Both the position numbers and the translations under genes were made by a program. This document shows positions 17,947 through 26,084 of a stretch of DNA of 64,000 nucleotides, piece by piece (the first letter of the stretch is position 1; every line of letters starts with the position of its first letter). The stretch lies in the NCBI RefSeq assembly GCF_042466115.1, contig NZ_JAXHBQ010000001.1, forward strand, positions 930,001 through 994,000, given 5' to 3'. The notes under the pieces were generated by a model, which did no database searches, was not told the DNA's origin, and was given only the letters and a program-made list of their open reading frames with translations. Origin of the DNA: SW4 sp042466115 (GTDB taxonomy: Bacteria > Pseudomonadota > Alphaproteobacteria > Rhodobacterales > Rhodobacteraceae).

Positions 17947-18507
17947 TCAACGATTCCGCGTTCTTGCAGGATTCGTGCGTGGTAACGTTGAAATGTTTCG
18001 TCGGTCAGGTAGTGGCCTTCGCGAATCCAGTTGAGCAGATTTCAGAGTCGTCCACTTGCCGAATGCACCGGGCATCGTGACGATTGCAGCCTGACTGGCG
18101 GTGGCATCCTCGGCCACCTCGGGCGGGAAGAACATCAGTGTGGGTGTGAACTGCGCATTCCAGCGCCGCACGATATCTTTCTCGGCCATCACTTCGCCGT
18201 CAAAATCGGTGACTTCGACATCACCGAACATGTTGATTTGCACGACGAAAAAACTGTCATGCAGGGCGGCATTGATTTCGGGGTCAGGATAGACTGTTTC
18301 ATGCATCCGCGAGCAGTATATACAGCCACGTTGTTCGATCATGACCAACAGCGTTTTGCCTTGGTCATTGGCATCTGCCAGATCCTCGCGCAGGTCTTTG
18401 AACGTTTCCTGGATCCAGTCGGCATCATGCAGCCCGTCATCGCCAAGTTCGGCCGCAAACAGCGGCGTTGCGATCAGGGCAAGGGCGGCAAGTGTGGTGC
18501 GGAACAT
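17947..18507 (-). CDS. soxW: thioredoxin-like SoxW with an apparent C-terminal frameshift
   Basis: Periplasmic thioredoxin-fold protein, redox partner of SoxV, needed to keep the SoxYZ cysteine reduced. Starting at MFRTTLAALALIATPLFA (18507), it has a signal peptide and the active-site motif CIYC in EQRGCIYCSRMHETVY. After MPGAFGKWTTL the reading frame turns into an Arg/Pro-rich tail. The adjacent frame instead encodes LLNWIREGHYLTDETF and on to a stop at 17943, as expected of the family. One surplus A in the AAA run (plus-strand ttt at 18040-18042) explains this. It is either a recent mutation or a sequencing error; the repaired gene would end at 17943. Spacing to soxV is 13 bp. Confidence 0.85.
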   Translation of the reverse strand: MFRTTLAALALIATPLFAAELGDDGLHDADWIQETFKDLREDLADANDQGKTLLVMIEQRGCIYCSRMHETVYPDPEINAALHDSFFVVQINMFGDVEVTDFDGEVMAEKDIVRRWNAQFTPTLMFFPPEVAEDATASQAAIVTMPGAFGKWTTLKSAQLDSRRPLPDRRNISTLPRTNPARTRNR

Positions 18508-18520
18508 GGTCAAGTCTCCT

Positions 18521-19258
18521 TTATCCGATGGTTGCAAAACTTGGGAAGGTTTCGATCAGCCACTGGGCGATGTAGTTGACCGAATTGGTGGCAATCAGAA
18601 TGGCAAAGAGGATCAGCATCACGCCCATCGCCTTTTCCACCATGCCCAGATATTTCCGGTTGCGCTGCGCCCAGCCCAGAAACGGGCGGGCAAACAGCGC
18701 CGCGACAATAAACGGCGAGGTCATCGCGATGCCGTAAACGAACAACAGCGCCCCACCCTCCCAGATATTGCCCAAACTGCCGGCCATGAACAGGATCGAC
18801 GCAAGCGCCGGACCCACGCAGGGCGTCCAGCCAAAACCGAATGCTAGCCCCATCAGGTATGCGCCCAGGATGTTGGAAGGTGCTGCCGTGCTTTCAACGC
18901 GGGCTTCGCGGTAAAGCAGCGGGATGCGCACGACTCCAAGAAAATGCAGACCGAACAGCAACAGAATTGCCGCCGCCACATAGCTAAGCTCCTGCTTCCA
19001 TTGCCCGAACGCGCCACCGACCGCTGTCGCACCCATGCCCAGCAACACAAAAATCGTCGTCACCCCAAGGGCAAAGGCGATGGCCGAAATCACCAGTTTA
19101 CGCTGGGTGCCCGGTGGAAAATCATCCTCGCCGCGCAGTTCATTCATGGAAATGCCCGCCATATAACTAAGGTAGAACGGCACCATCGGCAGGATGCAGG
19201 GCGTAAAGAATGACAAGAGCCCGGCGATCACAGCGCCGAAATAGGTGATCTCTTGCAT
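18521..19258 (-). CDS. soxV: CcdA-family thiol transporter SoxV
   Basis: Six-helix membrane protein, 245 aa, of the DsbD-beta/CcdA family. It moves reducing equivalents from cytoplasmic thioredoxin to periplasmic SoxW. The paired cysteines are visible in FFTPCILPMVPFYLSY and FGFGWTPCVGPALASI. It is the first gene of the minus-strand sox transcript and is divergent from soxS, with only 46 bp between the start codons. The intergenic strip contains the ATTCAC/GTGAAT inverted repeat. Confidence 0.93.
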   Translation of the reverse strand: MQEITYFGAVIAGLLSFFTPCILPMVPFYLSYMAGISMNELRGEDDFPPGTQRKLVISAIAFALGVTTIFVLLGMGATAVGGAFGQWKQELSYVAAAILLLFGLHFLGVVRIPLLYREARVESTAAPSNILGAYLMGLAFGFGWTPCVGPALASILFMAGSLGNIWEGGALLFVYGIAMTSPFIVAALFARPFLGWAQRNRKYLGMVEKAMGVMLILFAILIATNSVNYIAQWLIETFPSFATIG

Positions 19259-19284
19259 GTCGGGATTCCTTGAAACGGATATTG

Positions 19285-19306
19285 ATTCACATTACGATAC
19301 GTGAAT
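19285..19306. promoter_or_regulatory. inverted repeat in the soxV-soxS divergent region, overlapping the soxS start
   Basis: ATTCAC-N10-GTGAAT, a perfect 6-bp inverted repeat spanning to the ATG of soxS at 19305. The ATTC/GAAT arms resemble the soxX and 5549 sites but with 14 instead of 8 bases between them. It could let SoxR control both divergent units. No Shine-Dalgarno sequence is visible for soxS. Confidence 0.45.
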
Positions 19307-19712
19307 GCATAAGCGTTTGACTAGCCTTTTTCACATCGTCGCGCTGGGCTTGGTCATGGCGCTGCCCATGGCTGCACGCGGCGAAACGATCCTGATGATG
19401 GCTGAGGAACCCGGCTGCATCTGGTGCGCCGCATGGAACCGCGATGTCGCCCCGATCTACGACAAGACCGGCGAAGGTGCCGCCGCCCCGCTGCGCCGTG
19501 TCGATATTACCGACCCGATCCCCGATGACATCACGCTGGAACGCGCCATCAATTTTACGCCGACCTTTGTCTTGTTGATTGACGGCACCGAAATGTCACG
19601 TCTTGAGGGATATCCGGGCGAAGATTTCTTTTGGGGACTGTTGGGAATGATGCTTGAGCGCAATGGCGTCGCCTTTGAATTGCGCGGCGACACGCAACCG
19701 CGTGCGCAGTGA
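19305..19712 (+). CDS. soxS: thioredoxin-like protein SoxS
   Basis: A 135-aa periplasmic thioredoxin-like protein with a signal peptide (to about MAARGE) and an active site CIWC in EEPGCIWCAAWNRDVAP, plus the cis-proline region NFTPTFVLLIDG. In Paracoccus SoxS reactivates the SoxYZ carrier. It is divergent from soxV and upstream of soxR. The only plausible start is the ATG at 19305, which lacks a ribosome-binding site and overlaps the inverted repeat, so a leaderless transcript is possible. Confidence 0.88.
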   Translation: MHKRLTSLFHIVALGLVMALPMAARGETILMMAEEPGCIWCAAWNRDVAPIYDKTGEGAAAPLRRVDITDPIPDDITLERAINFTPTFVLLIDGTEMSRLEGYPGEDFFWGLLGMMLERNGVAFELRGDTQPRAQ

Positions 19713-19803
19713 CACAGTTTGTGATTTTATTCCTGCGCGCCCTCGTCAGGAAGTGTGGTTTTCTATAAGCGAGGCGCAATTTCATGGGGATCGGACACGA
19801 TAG

Positions 19804-20139
19804 ATGAGTTTGCCAGTTCTAGACGACAGCCTGAGCGAAGCTGAAATCGACCAGATGGTCGAGAACGCAACCAATGCGACGAATTTCCTCAAGGCGATCG
19901 GTCACGAGGGGCGTTTGCTGATCCTGTGCCACCTGGCGACGGGTGAAAAGTCCGTGGCCGAGCTGGAACGCCTGCTGTCGGCCCGTCAGGCGGCCGTGTC
20001 CCAGCAACTGGGTCGACTGCGCCTTGAAGGGCTGGTGCAACCGCGCCGCGATGGCAAGGCGATCTACTACAGCTTGACGGATGATCGCTGCAAGCGGATC
20101 ATATCAGTTGTTTACGATCTGTTTTGCAAGACGGACTGA
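19804..20139 (+). CDS. soxR: ArsR-family repressor SoxR
   Basis: A 111-aa winged-helix regulator (MVENATNATNFLKAIGHEGRLLILCHL, then SARQAAVSQQLGRLRLEGLVQPRRDGKAIYYSL). It carries cysteines at residues 42 and 108, at the same places as the sulfide/persulfide-sensing pair of SqrR and BigR, plus a third at 96. I infer repression of the sox genes and of the hydrolase gene at 5581 until reactive sulfur links Cys42 and Cys108. It follows soxS by 91 bp and precedes the SoxT-like transporter by 48 bp. Confidence 0.92.
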   Translation: MSLPVLDDSLSEAEIDQMVENATNATNFLKAIGHEGRLLILCHLATGEKSVAELERLLSARQAAVSQQLGRLRLEGLVQPRRDGKAIYYSLTDDRCKRIISVVYDLFCKTD

Positions 20140-20187
20140 CCTGCCAGCAATTTGTGTATGGTCGGCCCTCAAACGGGAGGATTCACC

Positions 20188-21243
20188 ATGCTTGATGCTT
20201 GGGGTGACGGCAATGTCGCAGCACTTGCAGGCGTGTTCGGGGGTATCCTGCTGGGCCTTGCCGCACGGCTGGGCCGGTTTTGCACGTTAGGTGCGATCGA
20301 AGACTACGCATATGGTGGCAACGATGTGCGGATGCGCATGTGGGTGCTGGCGATTGGCACTGCTGTTTTGGCCACATTCGCCTGTGTTGCGCTTGGCTGG
20401 GTCACGCCCACATCGTCGTTCTACATCAACCAGACCACCGCCCCCCTTGCCGCAATCGCGGGCGGGCTGGTGTTTGGCTACGGGATGGCCATGGCCGGCA
20501 ACTGCGGCTTTGGCGCGCTGGCGCGGTTGGGTGGCGGCGATCTGCGCTCGTTCGTGATTGTCGTGGTGATGGGGCTGGCGGCCTATGCCACCATTTCCGG
20601 CCCGTTTGCATGGCTGCGCGTGTTGATCTTCCCGCCACCGGGACCGGCAGACACGCCACAAAGCATCGCCTATCTGATCAGCAATGTCAGCGGCTTGCCT
20701 GTCTGGGCGATTGGCGTTGCCATCGGTATCGGCTTGATCGCACTGGCCCTTGGGGCCGCATCAATTCGCGCCAGCAAGGCCGCAATGTTCTGGTCCGTGG
20801 TCGTGGGGATCGCGATCACCAGCGCTTGGGTTTTCACAAGCTGGATCACGGCCAACGGATTTGATGGCACACCCGTTGTGTCGCACACCTTTTCGGCCCC
20901 GCTGGGCGAAACGATGCTGTATGCAATGACCGCCTCGGGGCAGACACTCAGCTTTGGGATCGGATCGGTCGCGGGTGTTTGGACGGGTGCATTCATCGGC
21001 AGCCTGATCAAGGGCCATTTCCGCTGGGAAGCCTGCGAGGACCCGCGCGAATTGCGCCGCCAGATTTTCGGCGCGGCGATGATGGGTGCTGGCGCGGCTG
21101 TGGCTTTGGGCTGTAGCATCGGTCAGGGCCTGTCGGCATTTTCGCTGCTGGCCTTTTCGGCCCCGCTGACCTTTGCCGCGATTTTCGTCGGCGCGCGATT
21201 GGGGCTGAAACACCTGATCGAAGGCTTCGCGCAGACGACCTAG
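20188..21243 (+). CDS. YeeE/YedE family transporter, SoxT-like
   Basis: A 351-aa polytopic membrane protein of the YeeE/YedE (TsuA) family, start MLDAWGDGNVAALAGVFGG after a strong GGGAGG site. Conserved cysteine loops: LGRFCTLGA, MAGNCGFGALARLGGGDLRS, and VALGCSIGQGLSAFS. Such proteins next to soxR are called SoxT in other alphaproteobacteria and probably import thiosulfate or another sulfur compound, perhaps also for signalling to SoxR. It is distinct in sequence from the other family member at 6486-7550. Its stop overlaps the convergent CBS gene by 4 bp. Confidence 0.85.
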   Translation: MLDAWGDGNVAALAGVFGGILLGLAARLGRFCTLGAIEDYAYGGNDVRMRMWVLAIGTAVLATFACVALGWVTPTSSFYINQTTAPLAAIAGGLVFGYGMAMAGNCGFGALARLGGGDLRSFVIVVVMGLAAYATISGPFAWLRVLIFPPPGPADTPQSIAYLISNVSGLPVWAIGVAIGIGLIALALGAASIRASKAAMFWSVVVGIAITSAWVFTSWITANGFDGTPVVSHTFSAPLGETMLYAMTASGQTLSFGIGSVAGVWTGAFIGSLIKGHFRWEACEDPRELRRQIFGAAMMGAGAAVALGCSIGQGLSAFSLLAFSAPLTFAAIFVGARLGLKHLIEGFAQTT

Positions 21244-21632
21244 CCAATGCGCAGCAAAAGCGCCAAAACATCCGCCCGATGCACAAGCCCTGCGATTCTG
21301 GTCCCGTCCATCACAGGAAAAACACGGTGGGGATGTTTCAAAAACATCTCGGCCACGGCAACAACATCGTCGTTCAGATTGACGCTGACCACATCGCGCG
21401 ACATCCGGTCGGCAACGCGCCCCGTCCATTCCTGATAGTAACTGGCGTGGAGGGCGGGTTTGAAACAGTCCTTTTGCGTCAGGATCCCCTCAAGGCGGCC
21501 ATCCGCGCCAACCACAACGGCGGCCGCTGCGCGCGCGTCAACCAGCAGTGTCGCCGCGCGCCGGATTGCCATTTCGGGTGTCAGGGTTGGCGTATCATCG
21601 CGCAGGATGTCCGCCACACGGTATTGCGTCAT
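21240..21632 (-). CDS. CBS-domain protein at the end of the nqr operon
   Basis: A 130-aa protein made only of a CBS-domain pair (VADILRDDTPTLTPEMAIRRAATLLVDARAAAAVVV, then VADRMSRDVVSVNLNDDVVAVAEMFLKHPHRVFPVMDGTRIAGLVHRADVLALL). Such pairs bind adenosine nucleotides and usually regulate a partner. The start at 21632 overlaps the nqrM stop by 4 bp and has GGGGAGGG upstream, so it is coupled to nqrM. Its position suggests an energy-status regulator of the NQR complex or its maturation; this is inference. It converges with the SoxT-like gene. Confidence 0.85.
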   Translation of the reverse strand: MTQYRVADILRDDTPTLTPEMAIRRAATLLVDARAAAAVVVGADGRLEGILTQKDCFKPALHASYYQEWTGRVADRMSRDVVSVNLNDDVVAVAEMFLKHPHRVFPVMDGTRIAGLVHRADVLALLLRIG

Positions 21633-21802
21633 TTCGCACCCTCCCCGGCGATGCGGCGCAGCGGGCAATCCTCGCAGCGGTCCTTGCGCAGGCCCGCCGT
21701 GGCACCGCAGCTTGTTTTTACCGGACCACGCCCCAAGGTCAGCCCCAGCCCAAGCCCGACCGCAGCAAGGCCAAAGACAAGGATCGCAAACAGGATTTCC
21801 AT
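21629..21802 (-). CDS. nqrM: Na+-NQR maturation protein NqrM
   Basis: A 57-aa single-pass membrane protein: MEILFAILVFGLAAVGLGLG followed by a cysteine tail TSCGATAGLRKDRCEDCPLRR. NqrM is needed to insert the iron centre between NqrD and NqrE, and its family signature is one transmembrane helix followed by a CG...C..CP cysteine cluster. It lies 16 bp after apbE and overlaps the CBS-domain gene by 4 bp. It is easy to miss because of its size. Confidence 0.88.
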   Translation of the reverse strand: MEILFAILVFGLAAVGLGLGLTLGRGPVKTSCGATAGLRKDRCEDCPLRRIAGEGAK

Positions 21803-21818
21803 CAGGATCGGTCCTTTC

Positions 21819-22793
21819 TCATGACAACTGGCCCGCGATCTGGCCTGTCACAACCCGTGTCATCGCACTGCCATCCTGCACCAGAAACAACGCTGAAATG
21901 CTGTTCGCCCGCGCCAGGTCGGGCCCGCCCGTTGCCCCTGCCGCAAACAGCGCCGTGGCCCAACCATCAGCCGTCATCGCATCATCGGCAAGGACTGTGA
22001 CAGACAACAGCCCTGCATCAGCGGGGGCTTGCGCGGCGGGGTCGATAATGTGGCCATAGGTGTGTCCGTTCAGAACAAAGCTTTGCGTGCGCAGGCCCGA
22101 TGTCGCAACCGCCTGTCCCTGCTTTAGCCGCAGGGTCGCGGCAGGCGCATGGGCGGGCCGCGGATGTTGCACTGCAACCTGCCAGTCACGTCCCGATGGG
22201 TGCTGACCCAGCGCGCGCAGTTCGCCGCCAAGATCAAACAGCAGATTGTCAAACCCTGCGCGCCGCGCCAGATCGACTGCCCCGTCAAGCGCGCGCCCTT
22301 TGGCGATCCCGCACAGGTCCAGCGTCAGATCATCGCGCGTCTTGCCAATTGATGCACCGCCAACCTGCAAACCCCGCCAATCAGGTGTCGCACCACCTGC
22401 AATCGGGCCAAATCCCCAACGCGCAACCAGCGGGCCGACCGTGGGGTCGAACGCGCCGTTGCTGGCATCAGCAAGTGCCAGCGCCGCACGGGTGACATGC
22501 AGGGTTTCGGGATCAACGGCCAAAGCCCCTGCCTCCATGGCGTTGAACCGGCTTAATGCGCTATCGGCGCGCCAGGGTGACATCTGCGCATCAATCGCGG
22601 CGAACAAGGCGTCAATCTGCGGGCGCAACCCTTCAAGATCGGCCGCCAATGCCCCGCTGATCTGCCATGTTGTGCCAAAGGCTGCGCCTGCTATCCCCCC
22701 CGTGGTCGCCCCTGCCATACGCGGCAACACAACGGCTGCGCCAATCATGCCAAGGGCGGCGCGGCGTGTCGCAAGAAACTGTCGCTCAACCAT
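21819..22793 (-). CDS. apbE: FAD:protein FMN transferase ApbE
   Basis: A 324-aa exported flavin transferase that links FMN to threonine in NqrB/NqrC/RnfG-type proteins. N-terminal Arg-Arg signal (RRAALGMIGAAVVLPRMAG), then FGTTWQISG, SRFNAMEAGAL, NGAFDPTVGPLV, DLCGIAKGRALDGAVD, LLFDLGGELRALG and GHIIDPAAQAP, all family landmarks; the Mg-binding DDAMTADGWATALF is present. It sits 3 bp after nqrF, so it is part of the operon and its first target is NqrC (DGITGAT motif). Confidence 0.94.
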   Translation of the reverse strand: MVERQFLATRRAALGMIGAAVVLPRMAGATTGGIAGAAFGTTWQISGALAADLEGLRPQIDALFAAIDAQMSPWRADSALSRFNAMEAGALAVDPETLHVTRAALALADASNGAFDPTVGPLVARWGFGPIAGGATPDWRGLQVGGASIGKTRDDLTLDLCGIAKGRALDGAVDLARRAGFDNLLFDLGGELRALGQHPSGRDWQVAVQHPRPAHAPAATLRLKQGQAVATSGLRTQSFVLNGHTYGHIIDPAAQAPADAGLLSVTVLADDAMTADGWATALFAAGATGGPDLARANSISALFLVQDGSAMTRVVTGQIAGQLS

Positions 22794-22796
22794 GTC

Positions 22797-24020
22797 CTAG
22801 CCTCCAAAGTCGTCAAAAAAGATCGCGCGCGGTTCCACACCCAGGCGTTCAAGCGTTGCCAGCACGGCCGAGATCATCACCGGCGGGCCACACAGATAGT
22901 ATTCGCAGTCTTCGGGTGCGGGATGCTTGCGCATGTCATCCCCCAGCATTTCGTGAATGAAACCTGTCGCACCGGTCCAGCGATCACCCGGCGCGGGGTC
23001 CGACAGCGCAGGCGTCCAGGCAAAGGTCTTGTGCGCCCTTGCCAGTGCCGCGAACTCGTCGCTATAAAACAGATCGGCCGCCGTGCGCGCACCATAGAAA
23101 AAGCGGATGTTTCGGGTCGTCCCCTTGCCAAGCTCCTGATGGATCATCGCCCGCAAGGGGGCCATGCCCACACCACCGCCGACAAAGATCATATCGCGCT
23201 TGGTCGGCTGGATATGGAAATCCCCGAACGGACCCGATGCAGTGACCGCGTCACCCTTTTGGAGCGAAAACAGCCACGAGGACACGATGCCCGGCGGAAT
23301 ATCCCCTTCGCGCCCGGCAGGTGGCACGGCAAGACGGATGTTGAACACAGCTTTCCCTACATCCTGTGGCCGGCTGGCAAGCGAATAAGCGCGGGTGACG
23401 TCCGTGTCTGATGTGACCGACAGCGCCTGCCAACCATTCATGTCCCATGCATCCTGAAATTCCGGCGCGATGGTCAGGGACTTGAAATCAAGCTGGTAGG
23501 CGGGTGCCGTGATTTGCATGAAATCGCCCGCGCGGAATGTGCCGGGCTGGTCGGCAGGCAGATCAAGCACGATCTCGCGGATCAGGGGCGCCAACATGCG
23601 GGTGGACGCGACGGTGCAGGTCACGCCGCCCCCCGCGCTAAGGATGTCATCAGGGACCGTCACAGCGCAATCCCCGCGCAGCGTGGTCTGGCAGGCAAGA
23701 CGCACATGGGCGCGGCGTTCCTTGGGCGACAGCACGCCGCGTTCGGTCGCTTGCGGTTCGCCTGCGCCCGCGCCCGTCACGGTCACGCGGCACAACCCGC
23801 AGGTGCCCGACCCGCCACACGCTGCGGGAATACGGACCTCGGCATTGTGCAAAACATCCAGCAGTTTATTGCCGCGCTGTGTGGCGATATGCATCGTGTC
23901 GTTCACGCTCACATCAATATTGCCCTGCGGCACCAGCTTGCGCCGCACGACCAGCAGGCCGATGGCCAAGCCCACCACAAGGGCCGCAATAATCAGACTG
24001 CCGATCAGGATTTCCGTCAT
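22797..24020 (-). CDS. nqrF: Na+-translocating NADH:quinone reductase subunit F
   Basis: NADH-oxidising entry subunit, 407 aa, normal for the family. It has an N-terminal membrane helix (LIGSLIIAALVVGLAIGLLVV), a 2Fe-2S ferredoxin domain (ACGGSGTCGLCRV with a distal RLACQTTL cysteine), an FAD/ferredoxin-reductase domain (RAYSLASRPQD) and the NAD domain (FVGGGVGMAPLRAMI, FYGARTAADLFY, YYLCGPPVMISAV, ending IFFDDFGG). Start overlaps nqrE by 4 bp. Confidence 0.97.
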   Translation of the reverse strand: MTEILIGSLIIAALVVGLAIGLLVVRRKLVPQGNIDVSVNDTMHIATQRGNKLLDVLHNAEVRIPAACGGSGTCGLCRVTVTGAGAGEPQATERGVLSPKERRAHVRLACQTTLRGDCAVTVPDDILSAGGGVTCTVASTRMLAPLIREIVLDLPADQPGTFRAGDFMQITAPAYQLDFKSLTIAPEFQDAWDMNGWQALSVTSDTDVTRAYSLASRPQDVGKAVFNIRLAVPPAGREGDIPPGIVSSWLFSLQKGDAVTASGPFGDFHIQPTKRDMIFVGGGVGMAPLRAMIHQELGKGTTRNIRFFYGARTAADLFYSDEFAALARAHKTFAWTPALSDPAPGDRWTGATGFIHEMLGDDMRKHPAPEDCEYYLCGPPVMISAVLATLERLGVEPRAIFFDDFGG

Positions 24021-24631
24021 GGCGCAGCCGCCATCTGTGCAAAGGACGCGAACCCAAGCGACATCAGCCCTGTCAGAATGAACGCGATGCCCAGCCCACG
24101 CAGACCCGTAGGCAGATCAGCATAAGACAGCCGCGCGCGGATCGCGCTTAGCATGACAACGGCCACGGCAAAGCCAAAGCCGCTACCCAGCCCGAAAATG
24201 GCCAATTCCCCAAGGGTGTAGTTGCGTTCGACCATGAACAGGCTGCCTGCAAGGATCGCGCATTGCACAGTCAAAAGGGGCAGGAACACACCGAATGCCG
24301 CGTGGATGGCAGGGAAGAACCGATCCAGCAGCATTTCCAATAGTTGGACCGTCGCGGCGATCACGCCGATGAAAGCAATCAGCGCCAGATAGGACAGATC
24401 AAGATCGGGATAGCCTGCCCAGCTCCATGCGCCGGGTGCCAGCAGCCACTGATAAATCAGGTGGTTCAGCGGCACAGTCACCCCCAAGACACCCGTCATG
24501 GCGATGCCCAGCCCCAGCGCGCTTTCGCTGCGGCGCGACAGGGCCAGAAAGGTGCACAGCCCCAAAAACAGGGTCAGCGGCATGTTGTCGACAAAAGCCG
24601 CGAACAGGAAAAAGGACCACGCTTCGTTCAT
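24017..24631 (-). CDS. nqrE: Na+-translocating NADH:quinone reductase subunit E
   Basis: Membrane subunit with six helices, 204 aa. With NqrD it holds the intramembrane iron centre through cysteines, seen here as FLGLCTFLALS and LLTVQCAILAGSLFM. Family features also include FVDNMPLTLFLG and the C-terminal RARLSYADLPTGLRGLGIAFILTGLMSLGF. It overlaps nqrD and nqrF by 4 bp each. Confidence 0.96.
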   Translation of the reverse strand: MNEAWSFFLFAAFVDNMPLTLFLGLCTFLALSRRSESALGLGIAMTGVLGVTVPLNHLIYQWLLAPGAWSWAGYPDLDLSYLALIAFIGVIAATVQLLEMLLDRFFPAIHAAFGVFLPLLTVQCAILAGSLFMVERNYTLGELAIFGLGSGFGFAVAVVMLSAIRARLSYADLPTGLRGLGIAFILTGLMSLGFASFAQMAAAP

Positions 24632-25290
24632 TCCGCAGGCCTCGCAACGGGCGGCGTATGATCAGGTGGTTCTGCCTGTTCGGTGCGCAGGCTACGCACC
24701 GCCCATACAAGCCCGCCAAGCAGAAAGAAGGCCGAAGGGGCCAGCAACATCAGGCTGAGCGGTGTGAACCAGCCGCCTTCGTCCGCAAGCGGCAGAACCT
24801 GCGCGCCAAACAGTTCTCCCTTGCCAAACAATTCGCGGATTGCCCCGATCACGATCAGCACCAGCGAATAACCAAGCCCGTTCCCGAACGCATCAACCAT
24901 CGACGGGACAGGCGCGTGAAAGCGCGCATAGGCTTCGGTCCGCCCCAGCACCAGACAGTTGGTGGTAATCAGACCGACATAGACCGACAGCGCGCGGCTG
25001 ATATCGGCGAAATAGGCCTGCAAGATCTGGTCGATCACGATCACCAGCGAGGCAACGATGACGATCTGCACGATCAGACGGATCGTGTCGGGGATATGGC
25101 GCCGGATCACGCTGATAATGCCCGCCGCCAGCGTCAGCACGACCGTCAGCGACACCGACATGGTAAGCGCCGTGGCCAGTGTCGTTGTCACCGCCAGCGC
25201 CGAACAGATGCCCAAAATCTGCAAGGTCACAGGGTTCTGCCTGATCAGCGGCGCGGTCAGGGTTGACCAGAATGACAGACGTTCGGCCAT
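24628..25290 (-). CDS. nqrD: Na+-translocating NADH:quinone reductase subunit D
   Basis: Six-helix membrane subunit, 220 aa, the inverted partner of NqrE. The conserved cysteine motif VGLITTNCLVLGRTEAYA is present, with the usual N-terminal PLIRQNPVTLQILGICSALAVT and central IVIDQILQAYF. Start overlaps the nqrC stop by one base. The last 20 residues are a charged, Pro-rich tail (TEQAEPPDHTPPVARPAE) that is likely cytoplasmic. Confidence 0.96.
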   Translation of the reverse strand: MAERLSFWSTLTAPLIRQNPVTLQILGICSALAVTTTLATALTMSVSLTVVLTLAAGIISVIRRHIPDTIRLIVQIVIVASLVIVIDQILQAYFADISRALSVYVGLITTNCLVLGRTEAYARFHAPVPSMVDAFGNGLGYSLVLIVIGAIRELFGKGELFGAQVLPLADEGGWFTPLSLMLLAPSAFFLLGGLVWAVRSLRTEQAEPPDHTPPVARPAE

Positions 25291-26084
25291 CAGAATTCCC
25301 CGCGCCCGATCGCATCAAGCAGCGGGCCATACCCCTGCGGTCCCAGCCAGAACCGCATCATCCGTGTCACGCCATTGCTGGTGCGGGTAGCCCCTGTAAT
25401 GCCGTCCACCTCGAACTCGGTCGTGGCCGTGCCCCGCGCCACATTAAAGCGCACATCGCCACTATCATCGCGCATTAATGTGCCGGGAAAGCCCGCCTGC
25501 CATGACGGGTCTTCGATCCGCCCTCCCAGACCCGGCGTTTCGGAATGTTGGGTCACGGCGATGCCCGCGATGGTGTTCATGTCACCGTGCAGCGCGACGA
25601 TTGCATCAATCCGCCCACCATAACCTTGGCCGGCAACTGGCAGCAGGATCAGGGAAATATCCGCGCCCTCGCGCAGCAAAAAGACCTGTGCGTAATTGGG
25701 CCGCTGGCCAAGTCCGGCAAGATCGTCGCCTGCATCCAGAACTGACCAGTTCGCCTGATCGGCAAGGGCCGCCTCAAGCGTTTCAGTGGTCACATCTTGG
25801 GCGGCGCGCCCGCGATCAAGGTCAATCACGACGGTGGACAGGGTGCCGCCCGATTGTTCCAGCAGCGCCGACATTCCCGGAATGCCGCGCACCAGATCGC
25901 TGATGCGCGCCTGTTCTTCGGCGGCGCGGTTGGCCGTCTGGATCGGGCGCAACACGACCGTTGCACTGCTGACCAGCACAGCACAAACGGCCGACACAAG
26001 AAAGGCCACAATCACCGTTTTCGTGCGGCTTTCGTTGGGAAGCGCAAGCAAACGGCGCCACGGGTTCCAATCAGTTCCGGCCAT
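25290..26084 (-). CDS. nqrC: Na+-translocating NADH:quinone reductase subunit C
   Basis: Subunit with one N-terminal helix (VIVAFLVSAVCAVLVSSATVVL) and a periplasmic FMN domain, 264 aa. The flavinylation motif DGITGAT is present, with the acceptor threonine at about residue 233. The family region QHSETPGLGGRIEDPSW is intact. The start MAGTDWNPWRRLLALPNESRTK at 26084 has an AGGAG site and overlaps nqrB by 14 bp; an earlier ATG in frame would lengthen the overlap. This is the clear substrate for the ApbE encoded downstream. Confidence 0.95.
   Translation of the reverse strand: MAGTDWNPWRRLLALPNESRTKTVIVAFLVSAVCAVLVSSATVVLRPIQTANRAAEEQARISDLVRGIPGMSALLEQSGGTLSTVVIDLDRGRAAQDVTTETLEAALADQANWSVLDAGDDLAGLGQRPNYAQVFLLREGADISLILLPVAGQGYGGRIDAIVALHGDMNTIAGIAVTQHSETPGLGGRIEDPSWQAGFPGTLMRDDSGDVRFNVARGTATTEFEVDGITGATRTSNGVTRMMRFWLGPQGYGPLLDAIGRGEF

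Noticed and set aside
21240..21632. CBS-domain gene as part of the sox cluster
   Set aside because: It is on the nqr strand and coupled to nqrM by a 4-bp overlap; soxT-like is only convergent.
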